Part shown: piece after piece, positions 12,397-24,752 of the stretch
Layout: each line of letters opens with the position of its first letter
Position numbering within the stretch: the first letter of the stretch is position 1
DNA from: Gordius sp. MW1
Taxonomy: Eukaryota > Nematomorpha > Gordioida > Gordea > Gordiidae
Direction: 5' to 3'
DNA length: 64,000 nt
Assembly (NCBI GenBank): GCA_964036665.1
Contig: OZ038530.1
Span: 2,294,001-2,358,000, forward strand
Position numbers and translations under genes: made by a program
The notes under the pieces: generated by a model
What the model saw: the letters and a program-made list of their open reading frames with translations, nothing else
Told to the model about the DNA's origin: nothing
Database searches by the model: none

Positions 12397-15300
12397 ATAC
12401 GGTTGAAAGGAAAATATGTGAAAAATTTTGAGGTAAAAATATTTATTTTTTTTCGATTCTATGTGAAAGAGCATGAAAAAATATATAAGAGTAAGCCAAT
12501 TTGAGAATCCTATTATCCTCGATTGACTTCCGAAAAGAGGTTTTAAGATGCGAGAACTATCATTTTGACAAAAGACAACGTTTTATTGTTGCGATTAGTT
12601 TGTTGTATCGCAACGTGAGTGCTTAATTCTTGAAAACTGCTCTATGCGATCATGATTTCAAAGTAATAGTTTTTAGATTCTGATAAATTTTTACTTTTTA
12701 TCATCGAAACCACGTCTGAAAACGACAACTTTCATCGGATGAATACGGTTCAAAAAAAAATATGTGAAAAATTTTGAGGTAAATTTATTTTTTTCGATTC
12801 TATGTGAAAGAGCGTAAAAAAATATATAAAAGTAAGCCAATTTGAGAATCCTATTATCCTCGATTGACTTCCGCAAAGAGGTTTTAAGCTGCGAGAACTA
12901 TCATTTTGACAAAAGACAACGTTTTATTGTTGCGATTAGTTTGTTGTATCGCAACGTGAGTGCTTAATTTTTCAAAAATGCACTATGCGATCATGATTTC
13001 AAAGTAATAGTTTTCTAATTCTGAGAAATTTTTACTTTTTATCATCGAAACCACGTTTGAAAACGACAACTTTCATCGGATGCATACGGTTGAAAGAAAA
13101 ATATGTGAAAAATTTTGAGGTAAAAATATTTGTTTTTTTCGAATCTATGTGAAAGAGCGTAAAAAAATATATAAAAGTAAGCCAATTTGAGAATCCTATT
13201 ATCCTCGATTGACTTCCGCAAAGAGGTTTTAAGTTGCGAGAACTATCATTTTGACAAAAGACAACGTTTTATTGTTGCGATTAGTTTGTTGTATCGCAAC
13301 GTGAGTGCTTAATTTTTAAAAATGGCTCTATGCAATCATGATTCAATGTAATAGTTTTCAGATTCTGATAAATCTTTACTTGGGATCATAGAAACCACGT
13401 CTGAAAACGACAACTTTCATCGGATGAATACGGTTGAAAGGAAAATATGTGAAAAATTTTGAGGTAAAAATATTTACTTTTTTTCGCCTCTATGTGTAAT
13501 AGCATGAAAAAATATATAAGAGTAAGCCAATTTGAGAATCCTATTATCCTCGATTGACTTCCGAAAAGAGGTTTTAAGATGCGAGAACTATCATTTTGAC
13601 AAAAGACAACGTTTTATTGTTGCGATTAGTTTGTTGTATCGCAACGTGAGTGCTTAATTTTTCAAAAATGCACTATGCGATCATGATTTCAAAGTAATAG
13701 TTTTCTGATTCTGATAAATTTTTACTTTTTATCATCGAAACCACGTCTGAAAACGACAACTTTCATCGGATGCATACGGTTGAAAGGAAAATATGTGAAA
13801 AATTTTGAGGTAAAAATATTTATTTTTTTCGATTCTATGTGAAAGAGCATAAAAAAATATATAAAAGTAAGCCAATTTGAGAATCCTATTATCCTCGATT
13901 GACTTCCGCAAAGAGGTTTTAAGCTGCGAGAACTATCATTTTGACAAAAGACAACGTTTTATTGTTGCGATTAGTTTGTTCTATCGCAACGTGAGTGCTT
14001 AATTTTTCAAAAAATGCGATCATGATTTCAAAGTAATAGTTTTCTAATTCTGAGAAATTTTTACTTTTTATCATCGAAACCACGTCTGAAAACGACAACT
14101 TTCATCGGATGCATACGGTTGAAAGAAAAATATGTGAAAAATTTTGAGATAAAAATATTTATTTTTTTCGATTCTATGTGAAAGAGCATGAAAAAATATA
14201 TAAGAGTAAGCCAATTTGAGAATCCTATTATCTTCGAATGACTTCCGAAAAGAGGTTTTAAGATGCGAGAACTATCATTTTGACAAAAGACAACGTTTTA
14301 TTGTTGCGATTAGTTTGTTGTATCGCAACGTGAGTGCTTAATTTTTGAAAACTGCTCTATGCGATCATGATTTCAAAGTAATAGTTTTCTGATTCTGATA
14401 AATTTTTACATTTTATCATCGAAACCACGTCTGAAAACGACAACTTTCATCGGATGCATACGGTTGAAAGAAAAATATGTGAAAAATTTTGAGGTAAAAA
14501 TATTTATTTTTTTCGATTCTAAGTGAAAGAGCATAAAAAAATATATAAGAGTAAGCCAATTTGAGAATCCTATTATCCTCGATTGACTTCCGAAAAGAGG
14601 TTTTAAGATGCGAGAACTATCATTTTGACAAAAGACAACGTTTTATTGTTGCGATTAGTTTGTTGTATCGCAACGTGAGTGCTTAATTTTTCAAAAATGC
14701 ACTATGCGATCATGATTTCAAAGTAATAGTTTTTAGATTCTGATAAATTTTTACTTGGGATCATAGAAACCACGTCTGAAAACGACAACTTTCATCGGAT
14801 GAATACGGTTCAAAGAAAAATATGTGAAAAGATTTGAGGTAAAATTATTTATTTTTTTCGATTCTATGTGAAAGAGCATAAAAAAATATATAAAAGTAAG
14901 CCAATTTGAGAATCCTATTATCCTCGATTGACTTCCGCAAAGAGGTTTAAGCTGCGAGAACTATCATTTTGACAAAAGACAACGTTTTATTGTTGCGATT
15001 AGTTTGTTGTATCGCAACGTGAGTGCTTAATTTTTGAAAATGGCTCTATGCTATCATGATTTCAAAGTAATAGTTTTCAGATTCTGATAAATTTTTACTT
15101 TTTATCATCGAAACCACTTCTGAAAACGACAACTTTCATCGGATGAATACGGTTAAAAGAAAAATATGTGAAAAATTTTGAGGTAAAAATATTTATTTTT
15201 TTCGATTTTATGTGAAAGAGCATAAAAAAATATATAAAAGTAAGCCAATTTGAGAATCCTATTATCCTCGATTGACTTCCGAAAAGAGGTTAGATGCGAG

Positions 15301-15488
15301 AACTATCATTTTGACAAAAGACAACGTTTTATTGTTGCGATTAGTTTGTTGTATCGCAACGTGAGTGCTTAATTTTTCAAAAATGCACTATGCGATCATG
15401 ATTTCAAAGTAATAGTTTTCTGATTCTGATAAATTTTTACTTTTTATCATCGAAACCACGTCTGAAAACGACAACTTTCATCGGATGC
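12397..15488. repeat. 9-mer HOR type II, copy 2 (3092 bp)
   Basis: Starts: 12397, 12743, 13084, 13428, 13774, 14113, 14458, 14803, 15147. The offset from copy 1 grows from 3090 to 3092 through two single-base insertions, near 13247 (ATCATTTTGAC against ATCTTTTGAC) and 13476-13484 (TATTTACTTTTT). Other differences seen are ATAAGCC at 11812 against GTAAGCC here, and TTCAAAG against TTAAAAG near 15153. The last monomer keeps the AGGTTAGATGCG deletion but then switches from the expected A tail to a C1 tail, so the homology ends between about 15296 and 15376. Confidence 0.93.
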
Positions 15489-16523
15489 ATACGGTTGAAA
15501 GGAAAATATGTGAAAAATTTTGAGGTAAATATATTTATTTTTTTCGATTCTATGTGAAAGAGCATAAAAAAATATATCAAAGTAAGCAAATTTGATTATC
15601 CTATTATCCTCGATTGACTTCCGCAAAGAGGTTTTAAGCTGCGAGAACTATCATTTTGACAAAAGACAACGTTTTATTGTTGCGATTAGTTTGTTGTATC
15701 GCAACGTGAGTGCTTAATTTTTGAAAATGGCTCTATGCAATCATGATTTCAAAGTAATAGTTTTCTGATTCTGATAAATTTTTACTTTTTATCATCGAAA
15801 CCACGTCTGAAAACGACAACTTTCATCGGATGCATACGGTTGAAAGGAAAATATGTGAAAAATTTTGAGGTAAAAATATTTATTTTTTTCGATTCTATGT
15901 GAAAGAGCATGAAAAAATATATAAAAGTAAGCCAATTTGAGAATCCTATTATCCTCGATTGACTTCCGCAAAGAGGTTTTAAGCTGCGAGAACTATCATT
16001 TTGACAAAAGACAACGTTTTATTGTTGCGATTAGTTTGTTGTATCGCAACGTGAGTGCTTAATTTTTCAAAAATGCACTATGCGATCATGATTTCAAAGT
16101 AATAGTTTTCTGATTCTGATAAATTTTTACTTTTTATCATCGAAACCACGTCTGAAAACGACAACTTTCATCGGATGCATACGGTTGAAAGGAAAATATG
16201 TGAAAAATTTTGAGGTAAAAATATTTATTTTTTTCGATTCTATGTGAAAGAGCATGAAAAAATATATAAAAGTAAGCCAATTTGAGAATCCTATTATCCT
16301 TGATTGACTTCCGAATAGAGGTTTTAAGATGCGAGAACTATCATTTTGACAAAAGACAACGTATTATTGTTGCGATTAGTTTGTAGTATCGCAACGTGAG
16401 TGCTTAATTTTTGAAAACTGCTCTATGCGATCATGATTTCAAAGTAATAGTTTTTAGATTCTGATAAATTTTTACTTGGGATCATAGAAACCACGTCTGA
16501 AAACGACAACTTTCATCGGATGC
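15489..16523. repeat. Three irregular monomers (m46-m48)
   Basis: Starts: 15489 (B body with C1 tail; TAAATATATT, ATATCAAAG, TTTGATTATCC), 15834 (C1), 16179 (A; GTATTATTG and TTGTAGTATC). They join the type II 9-mer to the 10-mer region and I see no adjacent duplicate of the three together. TTTGATTATCC recurs in m58 (19612) and TAAATATATT in m57, m81 and m87, so the variants are shared with distant units. Confidence 0.75.
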
Positions 16524-17213
16524 ATACGGTTGAAAGAAAAATATGTGAAAAATTTTGAGGTAAAAATATTAATTTTTTTCGATTCTATGTGAAAGAGCAT
16601 AAAAAAATATATAAAAGTAAGCCAATTTGAGAATCCTATTATCCTCGATTGACTTCCGCAAAGAGGTTTTAAGCTGCGAGAACTATCATTTTGACAAAAG
16701 ACAACGTTTTATTGTTGCGATTAGTTTGTTGTATCGCAAGGTGAGTGCTTAATTTTTGAAAATGGCTCTATGCAATCATGATTTCAAAGTAATAGTTTTC
16801 AGATTCTGATAAATTTTTACTTTTTATCATCGAAACCACGTCTGAAAACGACAACTTTCTTCGGATGAATACGGTTCAAAGAAAAATATGTGAAAAATTT
16901 TGAGGTAAAAATATTTATTTTTTTCGATTCTATGTGAAAGAGCGTAAAAAAATATATAAAAGTAAGCCAATTTAAGAATCCTATTATCCACGATTGACTT
17001 CCGCAAAGAGGTTTTAAGCTGCGAGAACTATCATTTTGACAAAAGACAACGTTTTATTGTTGCGATTAGTTTGTTGTATCGCAACGTGAGTGCTTAATTT
17101 TTCAAAAATGCACTATGCGATCATGATTTCAAAGTAATAGTTTTCTAATTCTGAGAAATTTTTACTTTTTATCATAGAAACCACGTCTGAAAACGACAAC
17201 TTTCATCGGATGC

Positions 17214-17558
17214 ATACGGTTGAAAGAAAAATATGTGAAAAATTTTGAGGTAAAAATATTTATTTTTTTCGATTCTATGTGAAAGAGCGTAAAAAAATAT
17301 ATAAAAGTAAGCCAATTTAAGAATCCTATTATCCACGATTGACTTCCGCAAAGAGGTTTTAAGCTGCGAGAACTATCATTTTGACAAAAGACAACGTTTT
17401 ATTGTTGCGATTAGTTTGTTGTATCGCAACGTGAGTGCTTAATTTTTCAAAAATGCACTATGCGATCATGATTTCAAAGTAATAGTTTTCTAATTCTGAG
17501 AAATTTTTACTTTTTATCATCGAAACCACGTCTGAAAACGACAACTTTCATCGGATGC
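17214..17558 (+). repeat. Reference monomer, class D with CCACG
   Basis: This D subclass has AGCGTAAAA, CCAATTTAAG, TTATCCACG, CCGCAAAG, GCTGCGAG and the TTTCTAATTCTGAG tail. Members start at 16869, 17214, 20298, 20643, 22698, 24753, 30596, 31628, 36452, 60383 and 62778. CCACG replaces CCTCG and TTTAAG replaces TTTGAG in all of them, two linked changes that make the subclass easy to follow over 46 kb. Confidence 0.85.
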
Positions 17559-19267
17559 ATACGTTTGAAAGAAAAATATGTGAAAAATTTTGAGGTAAAA
17601 ATATTTATTTTTTCGAATCTATGTGAAAGAGCGTAAAAAAATATATAAAAGTAAGCCAATTTGAGAATCCTATTATCCTCGATTGACTTCCGCAAAGAGG
17701 TTTTAAGCTGCGAGAACTATCATTTTGACAAAAGACAACGTTTTATTGTTGCGATTAGTTTGTTGTATCGCAACGTGAGTGCTTAATTTTTGAAAATGGC
17801 TCTATGCAATCATGATTTCAAAGTAATAGTTTTCAGATTCTTATAAATTTTTACTTGGGATCATAGAAACCACGTCTGAAAACGACAACTTTCATCGGAT
17901 GAATACGGTTGAAAGGAAAATATGTGAAAAATTTTGAGGTAAAAATATTTATTTTTTTAGCCTCTATGTGAAAGAGCATGAAAAAATATATAAGAGTAAG
18001 CCAATTTGAGAATCCTATTATCCTCGATTGACTTCCGAAAAGAGGTTTTAAGATGCGAGAACTATCATTTTGACAAAAGACAACGTTTGTTGCGATTAGT
18101 TTGTTGTATCGCAACGTGAGTGCTTAATTTTTCAAAAATGCACTATGCGATCATGATTTCAAAGTAATAGTTTTCTGATTCTGATAAATTTTTACTTTTT
18201 ATAATCGAAACCACGTCTGAAAACGACAACTTTCATCGGATGCATACGGTTGAAAGGAAAATATGTGAAAAACTTTGAGGTAAAAATATTTATTTTTTTC
18301 GATTCTATGTGAAAGAGCATGAAAAAATATATAAGAGTAAGCCAATTTGAGAATCCTATTATCCTCGATTGACTTCCGAAAAGAGGTTTTAAGATGCGAG
18401 AACTATCATTTTGACAAAAGACAACGTTTTATTGTTGGGATTAGTTTGTTGTATCGCAACGTGAGTGCTTAATTTTTCAAAAATGCACTATGCGATCATG
18501 ATTTCAAAGTAATAGTTTTCTAATTCTGAGAAATTTTTACTTTTTATCATCGAAACCACGTCTGAAAACGACAACTTTCATCGGATGCATACGTTTGAAA
18601 GAAAAATATGTGAAAAATTTTGAGGTAAAAATATTTATTTTTTTCGAATCTATGTGAAAGAGCGTAAAAAAATATATAAAAGTAAGCAAATTTGAGAATC
18701 CTATTATCCTCGATTGACTTCCGCAAAGAGGTTTTAAGCTGCGAGAACTATCATTTTGAAAAAAGACAACGTTTTATTGTTGCGATTAGTTTGTTGTATC
18801 GCAACGTGAGTGCTTAATTTTTGAAAATGGCTCTATGCAATCATGATTTCAAAGTAATAGTTTTCAGATTCTGATTGGGATCATAGAAACCACGTCTGAA
18901 AACGACAACTTTCATCGGATGAATACGGTTCAAAGAAAAATATGTGAAAAATTTTGAGGTAAAAATATTTATTTTTTTCAATTCTATGTGAAAGAGCATA
19001 AAAAAATATATAAAAGTAAGCCAATTTGAGAATCCTATTATCCTCGATTGACTTCCGCAAAGAGGTTTTAAGCTGCGAGAACTATCATTTTGACAAAAGA
19101 CAACGTTTTATTGTTGCGATTAGTTTGTTGTATCGCAACGTGAGTGCTTAATTTTTCAAAAATGCACTATGCGATCATGATTTCAAAGTAATAGTTTTCT
19201 GATTCTGATAAATTTTTACTTTTTATCATAGAAACCACGTCTGAAAACGACAACTTTCATCGGATGC
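17214..19267. repeat. 6-mer HOR type I, first occurrence (2054 bp)
   Basis: The order is D (CGTAAA, TTTAAG, CCACG), B1 (CGAATC), C1d4 (GCCTC, 341 bp), D (CATGAA, CCGAAAAG), B3 (CGAATC, GCAAATTTG, TTTGAAAAAAG, 334 bp), C1. This module recurs more widely than any other I recognise: 20643, 22698, 24753 (contracted), 36452, about 47754 and 56957 (first unit replaced by a hybrid), and in part at 41247-42611. Here it sits inside the 10-mer. Confidence 0.88.
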
Positions 19268-20642
19268 ATACGGTTGAAAGGAAAATATGTGAAAAATTTT
19301 GAGGTAAATATATTTATTTTTTTCGATTCTATGTGAAAGAGCATAAAAAATATATAAAAGTAAGCAAATTTGAGAATCCTATTATCCTCGATTGACTTCC
19401 GCAAAGAGGTTTTAAGCTGCGAGAACTATCATTTTGACAAAAGACAACGTTTTATTGTTGCGATTAGTTTGTTGTATCGCAACGTGAGTGCTTAATTTTT
19501 GAAAACTGCTCTATGCGATCATGATTTCAAAGTAATAGTTTTTAGATTCTGATAAATTTTTACTTGGGATCATAGAAACCACGTCTGAAAACGACAACTT
19601 TCATCAGATGAATACGGTTCAAAGAAAAATATGTGAAAAATTTTGAGGTAAAAATATTTATTTTTTTCGATTCTATGTGAAAGAGCATAAAAAAATATAA
19701 AGTAAGCCAATTTGATTATCCTATTATCCTCGATTGACTTCCGCAAAGAGGTTTTAAGCTGCGAGAACTATCATTTTGACAAAAGACAACGTTTTATTGT
19801 TGCGATTAGTTTGTTGTATCGCAACGTGAGTGCTTAATTTTTGAAAATGGCTCTATGCAATCATGATTTTAAAGTAATAGTTTTCAGATTCTGATAAATT
19901 TTTACTTGGGATCATAGAAACCACGTCTGAAAACGACAACTTTCATCGGATGAATACGGTTCAAAGAAAAATATGTGAAAAATTTTGAGGTAAAAATATT
20001 AATTTTTTTCGATTCTATGTGAAAGAGCATAAAAAATATATAAAAGTAAGCCAATTTGAGAATCCTATTATCCTCGATTGACTTCCGCAAAGAGGTTTTA
20101 AGCTGCGAGAACTATCATTTTGACAAAAGACAACGTTTTATTGTTGCGATTAGTTTGTTGTATCGCAAGGTGAGTGCTTAATTTTTGAAAATGGCTCTAT
20201 GCAATCATGATTTCAAAGTAATAGTTTTCAGATTCTGATAAATTTTTACTTTTTATCATCGAAACCACGTCTGAAAACGACAACTTTCTTCGGATGAATA
20301 CGGTTCAAAGAAAAATATGTGAAAAATTTTGAGGTAAAAATATTTATTTTTTTCGATTCTATGTGAAAGAGCGTAAAAAAATATATAAAAGTAAGCCAAT
20401 TTAAGAATCCTATTATCCACGATTGACTTCCGCAAAGAGGTTTTAAGCTGCGAGAACTATCATTTTGACAAAAGACAACGTTTTATTGTTGCGATTAGTT
20501 TGTTGTATCGCAACGTGAGTGCTTAATTTTTCAAAAATGCACTATGCGATCATGATTTCAAAGTAATAGTTTTCTAATTCTGAGAAATTTTTACTTTTTA
20601 TCATAGAAACCACGTCTGAAAACGACAACTTTCATCGGATGC

Positions 20643-22697
20643 ATACGCTTGAAAGAAAAATATGTGAAAAATTTTGAGGTAAAAATATTTATTTTTTTCG
20701 ATTCTATGTGAAAGAGCGTAAAAAAATATATAAAAGTAAGCCAATTTAAGAATCCTATTATCCACGATTGACTTCCGCAAAGAGGTTTTAAGCTGCGAGA
20801 ACTATCATTTTGACAAAAGACAACGTTTTATTGTTGCGATTAGTTTGTTGTATCGCAACGTGAGTGCTTAATTTTTCAAAAATGCACTATGCGATCATGA
20901 TTTCAAAGTAATAGTTTTCTAATTCTGAGAAATTTTTACTTTTTATCATCGAAACCACGTCTGAAAACGACAACTTTCATCGGATGCATACGTTTAAAAG
21001 AAAAATATGTGAAAAATTTTGAGGTAAAAATATTTATTTTTTTCAAATCTATGTGAAAGAGCGTAAAAAAATATATAAAAGTAAGCCAATTTGAGAATCC
21101 TATTATCCTCGATTGACTTCCGCAAAGAGGTTTTAAGCTGCGAGAACTATCATTTTGACAAAAGACAACGTTTTATTGTTGCGATTAGTTTGTTGTATCG
21201 CAACGTGAGTGCTTAATTTTTGAAAATGGCTCTATGCAATCATGATTTCAAAGTAATAGTTTTCAGATTCTGATAAATTTTTACTTGGGATCATAGAAAC
21301 CACGTCTGAAAACGACAACTTTCATCGGATGAATACGGTTGAAAGGAAAATATGTGAAAAATTTTGAGGTAAAAATATTTATTTTTTTAGCCTCTATGTG
21401 AAAGAGCATGAAAAAATATATAAGAGTAAGCCAATTTGAGAATCCTATTATCCTCGATTGACTTCCGAAAAGAGGTTTTAAGATGCGAGAACTATCATTT
21501 TGACAAAAGACAACGTTTGTTGCGATTAGTTTGTTGTATCGCAACGTGAGTGCTTAATTTTTCAAAAATGCACTATGCGATCATGATTTCAAAGTAATAG
21601 TTTTCTGATTCTGATAAATTTTTACTTTTTATAATCGAAACCACGTCTGAAAACGACAACTTTCATCGGATGCATACGGTTGAAAGGAAAATATGTGAAA
21701 AACTTTGAGGTAAAAATATTTATTTTTTTCGATTCTATGTGAAAGAGCATGAAAAAATATATAAGAGTAAGCCAATTTGAGAATCCTATTATCCTCGATT
21801 GACTTCCGAAAAGAGGTTTTAAGATGCGAGAACTATCATTTTGACAAAAGACAACGTTTTATTGTTGGGATTAGTTTGTTGTATCGCAACGTGAGTGCTT
21901 AATTTTTCAAAAATGCACTATGCGATCATGATTTCAAAGTAATAGTTTTCTAATTCTGAGAAATTTTTACTTTTTATCATCGAAACCACGTCTGAAAACG
22001 ACAACTTTCATCGGATGCATACGTTTGAAAGAAAAATATGTGAAAAATTTTGAGGTAAAAATATTTATTTTTTTCGAATCTATGTGAAAGAGCGTAAAAA
22101 AATATATAAAAGTAAGCAAATTTGAGAATCCTATTATCCTCGATTGACTTCCGCAAAGAGGTTTTAAGCTGCGAGAACTATCATTTTGAAAAAAGACAAC
22201 GTTTTATTGTTGCGATTAGTTTGTTGTATCGCAACGTGAGTGCTTAATTTTTGAAAATGGCTCTATGCAATCATGATTTCAAAGTAATAGTTTTCAGATT
22301 CTGATTGGGATCATAGAAACCACGTCTGAAAACGACAACTTTCATCGGATGAATACGGTTCAAAGAAAAATATGTGAAAAATTTTGAGGTAAAAATATTT
22401 ATTTTTTTCAATTCTATGTGAAAGAGCATAAAAAAATATATAAAAGTAAGCCAATTTGAGAATCCTATTATCCTCGATTGACTTCCGCAAAGAGGTTTTA
22501 AGCTGCGAGAACTATCATTTTGACAAAAGACAACGTTTTATTGTTGCGATTAGTTTGTTGTATCGCAACGTGAGTGCTTAATTTTTCAAAAATGCACTAT
22601 GCGATCATGATTTCAAAGTAATAGTTTTCTGATTCTGATAAATTTTTACTTTTTATCATAGAAACCACGTCTGAAAACGACAACTTTCATCGGATGC
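20643..22697. repeat. 6-mer HOR type I, tandem unit 1 (2055 bp)
   Basis: Starts 20643, 20988, 21333, 21674, 22019, 22353. It is shared with the second 10-mer copy and is the first of three tandem 6-mers. The C1d4 monomer at 21333 is 341 bp through loss of four bases in ACGTTTTATTGTTG (here ACGTTTGTTG near 21513). The B3 monomer at 22019 is 334 bp through the CTGATTGGG deletion near 22303. Confidence 0.9.
21333..21673 (+). repeat. Reference monomer, class C1d4 (341 bp)
   Basis: Two linked marks define this class: GCCTCTATGTGAAAG in place of GATTCTATG, and a 4-bp deletion giving ACGTTTGTTGCG just before the dyad (near 21513). Members start at 17903, 21333, 23388, 25443, 37143, 41247, 48444, 50809 and 57647. 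Because of the frame shift, a minus-strand open frame of 85-87 codons spans the unit in these copies; it starts at a non-ATG codon and has no sign of being coding. The class is a convenient tracer of the type I 6-mer. Confidence 0.88.
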
Positions 22698-24752
22698 ATA
22701 CGGTTGAAAGAAAAATATGTGAAAAATTTTGAGGTAAAAATATTTATTTTTTTCGATTCTATGTGAAAGAGCGTAAAAAAATATATAAAAGTAAGCCAAT
22801 TTAAGAATCCTATTATCCACGATTGACTTCCGCAAAGAGGTTTTAAGCTGCGAGAACTATCATTTTGACAAAAGACAACGTTTTATTGTTGCGATTAGTT
22901 TGTTGTATCGCAACGTGAGTGCTTAATTTTTCGAAAATGCACTATGCGATCATGATTTCAAAGTAATAGTTTTCTAATTCTGAGAAATTTTTACTTTTTA
23001 TCATCGAAACCACGTCTGAAAACGACAACTTTCATCGGATGCATACGGTTGAAAGAAAAATATGTGAAAAATTTTGAGGTAAAAATATTTATTTTTTTCG
23101 AATCTATGTGAAAGAGCGTAAAAAAATATCTAAAAGTAAGCCAATTTGAGAATCCTATTATCCTCGATTGACTTCCGCAAAGAGGTTTTAAGCTGCGAGA
23201 ACTATCATTTTGACAAAAGACAACGTTTTATTGTTGCGATTAGTTTGTTGTATCGCAACGTGAGTGCTTAATTTATGAAAATGGCTCTATGCAATCATGA
23301 TTTCAAAGTAATAGTTTTCAGATTCTGATAAATTTTTACTTGGGATCATAGAAACCACGTCTGAAAACGACAACTTTCATCGGATGAATACGGTTGAAAG
23401 GAAAATATGTGAAAAATTTTGAGGTAAAAATATTTATTTTTTTAGCCTCTATGTGAAAGAGCATGAAAAAATATATAAGAGTAAGCCAATTTGAGAATCC
23501 TATTATCCTCGATTGACTTCCGAAAAGAGGTTTTAAGATGCGAGAACTATCATTTTGACAAAAGACAACGTTTGTTGCGATTAGTTTGTTGTATCGCAAC
23601 GTGAGTGCTTAATTTTTCAAAAATGCACTATGCGATCATGATTTCAAAGTAATAGTTTTCTGATTCTGATAAATTTTTACTTTTTATAATCGAAACCACG
23701 TCTGAAAACGACAACTTTCATCGGATGCATACGGTTGAAAGGAAAATATGTGAAAAACTTTGAGGTAAAAATATTTATTTTTTTCGATTCTATGTGAAAG
23801 AGCATGAAAAAATATATAAGAGTAAGCCAATTTGAGAATCCTATTATCCTCGATTGACTTCCGAAAAGAGGTTTTAAGATGCGAAAACTATCATTTTGAC
23901 AAAAGACAACGTTTTATTGTTGGGATTAGTTTGTTGTATCGCAACGTGAGTGCTTAATTTTTCAAAAATGCACTATGCGATCATGATTTCAAAGTAATAG
24001 TTTTCTAATTCTGAGAAATTTTTACTTTTTATCATCGAAACCACGTCTGAAAACGACAACTTTCATCGGATGCATACGTTTGAAAGAAAAATATGTGAAA
24101 AATTTTGAGGTAAAAATATTTATTTTTTTCGATTCTATGTGAAAGAGCGTAAAAAAATATATAAAAGTAAGCAAATTTGAGAATCCTATTATCCTCGATT
24201 GACTTCCGCAAAGAGGTTTTAAGCTGCGAGAACTATCATTTTGAAAAAAGACAACGTTTTATTGTTGCGATTAGTTTGTTGTATCGCAACGTGAGTGCTT
24301 AATTTTTGAAAATGGCTCTATGCAATCATGATTTCAAAGTAATAGTTTTCAGATTCTGATTGGGATCATAGAAACCACGTCTGAAAACGACAACTTTCAT
24401 CGGATGAATACGGTTCAAAGAAAAATATGTGAAAAATTTTGAGGTAAAAATATTTATTTTTTTCAATTCTATGTGAAAGAGCATAAAAAAATATATAAAA
24501 GTAAGCCAATTTGAGAATCCTATTATCCTCGATTGACTTCCGCAAAGAGGTTTTAAGCTGCGAGAACTATCATTTTGACAAAAGACAACGTTTTATTGTT
24601 GCGATTAGTTTGTTGTATCGCAACGTGAGTGCTTAATTTTTCAAAAATGCACTATGCGATCATGATTTCAAAGTAATAGTTTTCTGATTCTGATAAATTT
24701 TTACTTTTTATCATAGAAACCACGTCTGAAAACGACAACTTTCATCGGATGC
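22698..24752. repeat. 6-mer HOR type I, tandem unit 2 (2055 bp)
   Basis: Starts 22698, 23043, 23388, 23729, 24074, 24408, each 2055 bp after unit 1. Private changes include ATATCTAAAAG near 23128 and AATTTATGAAAATGG near 23272; both recur in unit 3 (near 25183 and 25327), so units 2 and 3 are closer to each other than to unit 1. GATGCGAAAAC near 23879 is unique to this unit within the block. Confidence 0.9.

Larger units (their letters stand above)
16524..19953. repeat. 10-mer HOR, copy 1 (3430 bp)
   Basis: Starts: 16524 (B2; ATATTAATTT, GCAAGG, TTTCTTCGG), 16869 (D; TTTAAG, CCACG), 17214 (D; same markers), 17559 (B1; ACGTTTGAAAG), 17903 (C1d4; TTTAGCCTC), 18244 (D; AACTTTGAGG, GTTGGGAT), 18589 (B3, 334 bp), 18923 (C1; TTTCAATTC), 19268 (A; TAAATATATT), 19612 (B1; TTTGATTATCC). 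The markers of the first eight units recur 3429-3430 bp downstream. The last two units, 19268 and 19612, are not repeated after the second copy, where a 6-mer takes over. Confidence 0.88.
19954..22697. repeat. 10-mer HOR, copy 2, truncated after eight monomers
   Basis: Starts: 19954, 20298, 20643, 20988, 21333, 21674, 22019, 22353, at offset 3429-3430 from 16524 onward. Small differences include ATACGCTTG near 20643, ACGTTTAAAAG near 20991 and TTTCAAATC near 21052. Copy 1 begins with TTGAAAG while copy 2 begins with TTCAAAG, so the left junction lies within the first 15-50 bases. On the right, homology stops at about 22705, where copy 1 continues to an A monomer and this copy enters the next 6-mer unit. 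Confidence 0.88.

Noticed and set aside
16856..16884. CENP-B box-like motif at the monomer junction (TTCGGATGAATACGG; also near 20286)
   Set aside because: Between TTCG and CGG there are eight bases where the mammalian box needs seven, and CGGT stands in place of CGGG. Most monomers have ATCGG, lacking TTCG. The resemblance is probably chance.
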